Positions 59,241-64,000 of a stretch of 64,000 nt of DNA are shown here, one piece after another. Position 1 is the first letter of the stretch. The number at the start of each line of letters is the position of its first letter. Origin of the DNA: Turnera subulata (Eukaryota; Streptophyta; Magnoliopsida; Malpighiales; Passifloraceae). Under the pieces are notes generated by a model that saw nothing but the letters and a program-made list of their open reading frames with translations, did no database searches and had not been told where the DNA came from. The stretch lies in contig JAKUCV010002779.1 in assembly GCA_028386065.3 (NCBI GenBank), positions 1-64,000 on the forward strand, written 5' to 3'. Position numbers and translations under genes: made by a program.

Positions 59241-60884
59241 ATGGCATCTGAATCATCTGGTGAGCATCAGTCACAAGCATGTGGTTGGGACGACTACCCA
59301 GTCTTAAATCTAGATAGTGATGATGAGCCAGATCTTGCTCCTTCAAAACCGGTGCTGGTAGGGAAGGTTGTCTCTGATGTCAGACGGTTTAGCGCCAAGG
59401 TGGTGGGTGAAGTCATGGCGAGGGCATGGAATGTTTCGAAGACCATAGGTATTTCCGAGGTAAACGAGAATACTTTTTTATTCACCCTTGAGTCTGTTGC
59501 TAATCTGCTTCGTATTTTATCCAATGCTCCTTGGAACGTCTCTGGCTCGCACCTCTGTTTACGGGAGTGGTCACCTAATGTTGTGTTGAATTCTATTTGT
59601 TTCAATAGTCTTAAGTTCTGGGTACAAGTATCTGGTCTCCCACCCCACTACATGAGAATGGGAAAGGCTAAACGTCTGGAATCCCTTTTTTCCCAAATCA
59701 TTGAGTATGAGCTCCCTCCAGACATAATGTTGTGTTGAATTCTATTTGTTTCAATAGTCTTGAGTTCTGGGTACAAGTATCTGGTCTCCCACCCCACTAC
59801 ATGAGAATGGGAAAGGCTAAACGTCTGGAATCCCTTTTTTCCCAAATCATTGAGTATGAGCTCCCTCCAGACAACTCAATTCTCTGGGCTGATTTCTATC
59901 GTCTTCGAGTGGCTGTTGATATACATAAACCTTTGCCGGCGGGGTTTGTCACTAAGGACAGAGTGGAGGATTTGGCTATCTCCATAGTCTTTCAGTATGA
60001 AGACCTTGGTGATTTTTGTTATTACTGTGGCAAAGTTGGTCATTTGGAGAAAGACTGCTCGGCTTGCTTGGAGGATGCAAGGGCTGGTCATATGAGAAGG
60101 CACCCAGCTGGGTATGGTGCTCACTTACGTGCCCCTAAATCTTATGGTAGACAAGGGCTATTTAATCTTCGGCATGCTTGACAAAGGTGTTTGTTCTGGG
60201 AGAGGGGGATCGACGTCGACTGTTGTCTTTCCGGCGGCGCGTGATGACTCAGTCCCGGACAAAACTAGTCAGCAAAATTCAAAACATGGAGCGGGCCTTG
60301 CTGTGGATCCCAAAGCTGACAGCTCTTGTCCTCAACCCCTTCCCCAACACGTGTCTAGTGCTCCATCGAACCATGAGCAGGGTGCACAACCTGACAATCC
60401 GAATGTGGCGGTCGTGCATGATAAGAATGGCGATGTTAGTCGTGTTACAATGTGCCAGCTGCCTACTGCTGGGCAGAGTTTTGTTGGAACCCCTCAGGTC
60501 AGCAAGGGCAGTCACGTGGAGGGTCCTCCTGTGTGTGCGGATGTACCTAGTGGGCCTGTATTTACTAGCCAGAGGGGTAAAGTTGGTCTACGTGGCAAGG
60601 GTAAGGGTAATCGGGCCTCCACCCCGAGGAAAAGAAAAGCCCAGGATAAACCTTTGCCACTTAAGCGCCCTAAGTTTACTAGTACTGTAACATGTGAAAC
60701 TAGGCTGGGGTCTTCTTGGCAACCCAAACTGCCTCTCAACTCTGGATCGTCCACTGGGTTGGGTCAAGTGGAAAGCTCAACTCCCATTATTTCATGCACA
60801 CGGGCTTCTCCAAATCGTAGGTTATCTCTGAAGCAACAGGCTCGAAATGCTAATACCCCTCCTGTCTCTCCCCCCCACTCTTGA
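59241..60884 (+). pseudogene. LINE ORF1 (DUF4283-type, CCHC knuckle), broken by a 149-bp duplication
   Basis: The ATG at 59241 opens MASESSGEHQS. The first part (VNENTFLFTL, LREWSPNVVL, FWVQVSGLPPHYM) is the DUF4283-like RNA-binding region of plant L1/gag-like proteins. At 59725 the stretch 59576-59724 is repeated, which shifts the frame by two and causes a stop at 59738. The continuing frame (59732-60181) carries the CCHC zinc knuckle CYYCGKVGHLEKDC (about 60019-60060). Another frameshift lies between about 60114 and 60181, after which a basic, Pro-rich tail (RGKGKGNRAS, PRKRKAQDKP) ends at 60884. ORF1 proteins bind and chaperone the LINE RNA. This copy cannot make a full one. Confidence 0.85.
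59576..59873 (+). repeat. 149-bp tandem duplication in LINE ORF1
   Basis: Units start TAATGTTGTG at 59576 and 59725. Over the units I see one substitution (CTTAAG versus CTTGAG). The unit length is not a multiple of three. Confidence 0.92.
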
Positions 60885-61004
60885 GAAGGAAGGTAATGTT
60901 ATTTCTTTGGGTTCTCCTTCTTCTACTCCTGTGATCTCTCTTTCGACTCCTCATCCTGACAATTTGATGGCGGTGGTGGCTGGCCAACAGCCACAAGGTG
61001 ATAA

Positions 61005-64000
61005 ATGAGTATTATCTCATGGAACTGCTGTGGCTTTAGGCGGGACGAGGCAGTTCAAGCCTTACAATGGCTTCTAATAAGACACCGTCCATGCTTGGTT
61101 TTCTTGTTTGAAACTAGGCAACAACAGGGATACATGGAGAGAGTTCGAAGGAGACTTGGTTTTCAGGAAAGTTTTTATGTTAATCCTAGGGGCCTGTAGG
61201 GGGGCTTGGCCCTTTGGTGGAAGGAGGAAATCTCAGTTCAGGTGTTGTCAAGCTCGAAACATTGGATTGATGCTGGTATCGAAGGCGTGTTGGGGAAGGG
61301 GATGTGGCATCTGACTTGTGTATATGGTGAACCTGCTGCGGAACGGAGGGAGGCGGCGTGGAGGCGGATGTGTAACCTTTGTATGGCTGATGATGTTCCT
61401 TGGCTTTGCATTGGAGATTTCAATGCCATGCTCACAGATGCAGAGAAGCTTGGCGGGATTCCACTTAGCCGTTCTCTGTGTAGTGCTTTTGCAAATATGA
61501 TGGATGACTGTGGCTTGTTCGACCTTGGTTATCATGGTGGCCTCTATACTTGGACTAATAATCAGCCAGGTGCAAGACACATAAAGGAAAGGATTGATCG
61601 GGCGCTGGCTAATGCAAGCTGGCGAATGATGTTTGACAAGGCCCAAGTCTTCCACGAGGCTTTCCTTGCCTCTGATCACCGACCTCTGCATCTCCAGTTG
61701 CGGGTTTGAGCGTCTCGTCCTAAAGGTTCTTTCAAGTTTGAATCTAATTGGACGAACGAGGAAGAGTGTGAGGGGATTATTAGGGATTCATGGGCTCACC
61801 ATTGTCAGGGGTCACGTATGTACCGCCTAAACACTAAGCTTACTCGTTGTAGAGGTCACCTGGCTGCATGGAGGAAGAGTGCTTGAAACAATAAGGTAGA
61901 GGTGGAGGATGCCATTCAGAGGATGGAATATCTTCAGAATTTGCCTTTTGATACTTCTGTGCAGGGGGAGATGTCAGACCTGCAAGCACGAATTAATGTT
62001 TTATGGGCCAAAGAGGAAAGGTACTGGCACCAAAGATCTCGGGTTCGTTGGTTAAACTATGGAGATCGCAACACGCATTTTTTTCATCTGAGTGCGGTAC
62101 AGAGACGGCAAGCCAATCAAATACTTGCTCTTCGTGACTCGCAGGGCCAGTGGCTACACAGTGAGAGACATATTGAGAGTCATATTCAGCAATTCTTTAC
62201 TGCACTCTTCTCTTCTGAGGCTAAACCAATTTCTGTGGAGGTACTGGACTCTATTGAACGCAAGGTTTCAGATGAGACGAATGTTTCTCTAACAAAAGCT
62301 GTATCTATAGAGGAGGTGAGGAGGGCAGTTTTCCAGCTGGGGAAATTCAGATCACCTGGGTCGGATGGATTCTCTGGCATATTCTTCCATCACTACTGGG
62401 ATACTATTAAAGATGATGTGGTCGAGGCGGTTACCAGTTTTTTTAAAACTGGATATATGCTCAAATAGTTTAACTCGACTTAAATAGTTCTTATTCCCAA
62501 AGTTCCTAGGCCGGAGAGAGTGACTGAATTTAGGCCCATCGGGCTCTATAACTTCACCTACAAAGTGATTTATAAGGTGTTGTCTAATAGGTTGAAGCCT
62601 ATTATTGGAAAGTTGATCACTGAGGAACAGGGAGCTTTTGTCCCAGGGAAAGTTATTCAGGACAGTATTATTCTAGCTCACGAAGTTTACCATGGGATGA
62701 GGGTGAATAAAAGTAATGTTAACTATCAGATGGTGCTCAAGGTTGATATGCATAAAGCGTATGATGGTGTGGAGTGGGGTTTTTTGGAGGCGGTTTTGGT
62801 AAGACTTAGTTTTTGTAGTAAGTGGATTGGCTGGATCATGCAATGTGTAACAACTGTGCGCTGTCAGATTTTGATAAATGGGGGTAAGCTCCCTCCCTTT
62901 AAGCCCACTCGTGGTTTAAGGCAGGGGGATCCCATCAGCCCGTATCTATTCATCCTTGTATCTAATGTGCTTTCGGGTATGCTAAGAAGAGCTGTGTTTG
63001 TGGGTGATTTGGCTGGTCTTAAGATTAAGCAGGCATGCCCTACGCTCTCCCATATTATGTTTGCAGACGATATAATCTTACTTGGGAAGGCAACTTCTGA
63101 GGAAGCAACTCGATTACTGGGCATTCTGAATCTTTATTGTGAGGCATCCGGGCAGGAAATTAGTCTACATAAGTCCTCTGTTGTGTTTGGTGGCAACGTG
63201 CCTATGGATAGAAGGAATGAGGTTGCTGCAGTTCTTGGTGTTAGTATGACGGCCAAGCAAGACAAATATCTTGGCCTGCCAACTGCTTGGGGTCGTTCAA
63301 AGAAGAAGGCTCTTAATTATCTTCTAAAGAGGGTAGAAAGAAAGACAGCCTCTTGGAAACAGAAGATGTTGACTCCTGCAGGCCGAGAAACCCTCATCAA
63401 AGCAGTGCTGCAGGCTATACCGACCAATGCTATGGCTTGCTTTAAATTGCCGATTGGTCTCATCAATGATTTGCATGCCAAGATTTGGAAATTCTGGTGG
63501 GGCGGAGCAAAGGCTGAGGGCTCGGTAAATTGGGTAGCCTGGGATAAAATGATCAAACCAAAGAAGTTGGGGGGACTCGGTTTTAAAGATCTTAGCCTTT
63601 ACAATAGCGCTCTGTCAGCAAAGCAAGCCTGGAGAGCTTTGACAAATCCTAGTGCACTGTGGGTACAAGTTTTAAAAGGGATGTATTTCCCTCATGGTTC
63701 TTTGTTGGATGCTAAGTTAGGGGGAACCCCGTCCTGGGCATGGAGAAGTTTATTAGAAGGAAGGGATGTGATCAAGGATGATGTCTGTAGGAACGTTGTT
63801 TCGGGAGAAAATGTTCGTGTGTGGGAGGATGCATGGGTGCCCTCTTTACCTATGTTTCGTGTGCATAGCCCTCGACCACTAGATTGTCAAATTCAGCTGG
63901 TGGTCGAACTCATCAATGGCAACTCTGAATGGAATGATGGACTTTTGCATCAATTGTTCTCTAACAATGAGGTTCGAGCCATCTAAGCAATCCCGGTTGG
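61005..64000 (+). pseudogene. LINE ORF2 (endonuclease plus reverse transcriptase), six nonsense codons
   Basis: One frame runs from ATG 61005 to the window end without an indel but with stops at 61197 (TAG), 61707 (TGA), 61884 (TGA), 62466 (TAG), 62481 (TAA) and 63984 (TAA). The endonuclease domain spans 61005-61706: SWNCCG at the start, FLFETR, IGDFNAM and SDHRPL, the metal- and phosphate-binding motifs. The reverse transcriptase follows: SPGSDGFSGIF (about 62350), QGAFVPGK, VDMHKAYD, LRQGDPISPYLF, and the catalytic FADD at about 63058-63070. Then comes the C-terminal part GGLGFKDLSLYN. Apart from the stops, the motifs are well kept, so the copy is not old. The C-terminal zinc and RNase H regions are beyond the window. 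Confidence 0.9.

Larger units (their letters stand above)
59199..64000 (+). mobile_element. L1-type LINE, near full length on the left, cut by the window end on the right
   Basis: ORF1 begins at 59241 and ORF2 at 61005, in the order and spacing of plant L1 elements: gag-like ORF1 with a CCHC knuckle, then endonuclease, then reverse transcriptase. The zf-RVT and RNase H end lies outside the window; its likely form can be seen in the minus-strand copy at 49.7-51.3 kb. Both ORFs are disabled. The LTR element is inserted directly 5' of it. Confidence 0.9.

Noticed and set aside
1..64000. CRISPR arrays, bacterial operons, organellar DNA
   Set aside because: No regularly spaced short repeats and no organelle or prokaryotic genes. 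Spliced genes and plant transposons show nuclear DNA.

Overview
This window is nuclear DNA from a flowering plant, most likely a eudicot. The evidence is the set of spliced plant nuclear genes with GT-AG introns, their exon layouts, AT-rich intergenic DNA, and typical plant retroelements (LTR elements, L1-type LINEs, tRNA-derived SINEs, a hAT-type MITE, a Pack-MULE-like element). I cannot name the species. No bacterial, plastid or CRISPR features were seen.

Five apparently intact genes occupy 7.9-48.2 kb. They are an intronless ATL-type RING-H2 ubiquitin ligase (minus, 7915-9324); cytosolic HSP101/ClpB1 (minus, six coding exons, 911 codons, 11761-14996, with a probable 5'-UTR intron); a VIP4/LEO1 subunit of the Paf1 complex (minus, 11 exons, 647 codons, 17280-22077); ent-kaurene synthase of gibberellin synthesis (minus, 14 exons, 781 codons, 23146-27547); and a large Gln/Ser-rich protein of the plant 'dentin sialophosphoprotein-like' family (plus, 1820 codons, 41493-48205). 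All exon joins keep the reading frame. The genes do not form one pathway and each seems to have its own promoter.

Between them lie gene relics. A flavonoid 3'-hydroxylase-like P450 pseudogene (4.7-6.9 kb) is split by a truncated LINE with an 18-bp target duplication. An ent-kaurene synthase relic keeps only pieces of exons 14, 13 and 5 (29.4-30.3 kb), and a second copy of its edge lies at 49.6 and 51.3 kb on either side of another LINE. A decayed paralogue of the Gln/Ser-rich gene lies at 33.2-34.8 kb. A Pack-MULE-like element (31.4-32.9 kb) carries a captured F-box/LRR gene fragment.

The right end (49.6-64 kb) is a nest of retroelements. A complete, young, non-autonomous LTR element (51660-59193, TSD TCAAC, LTRs about 2.54 kb and about 1% diverged) has no gag or pol. 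Instead it carries two antisense ORFs, each behind its own TATA box. One encodes a novel N-terminal region joined to the first half of an endonuclease/exonuclease/phosphatase-like fold, the other a small basic protein with NLS-like motifs. This is the most unusual object in the window. It sits directly next to ORF1 of a long plus-strand LINE (59.2 kb to beyond the window end), which is killed by a 149-bp tandem duplication in ORF1 and six nonsense codons in ORF2. The left end (1-1776) looks like a second, unrelated LTR read on the minus strand.
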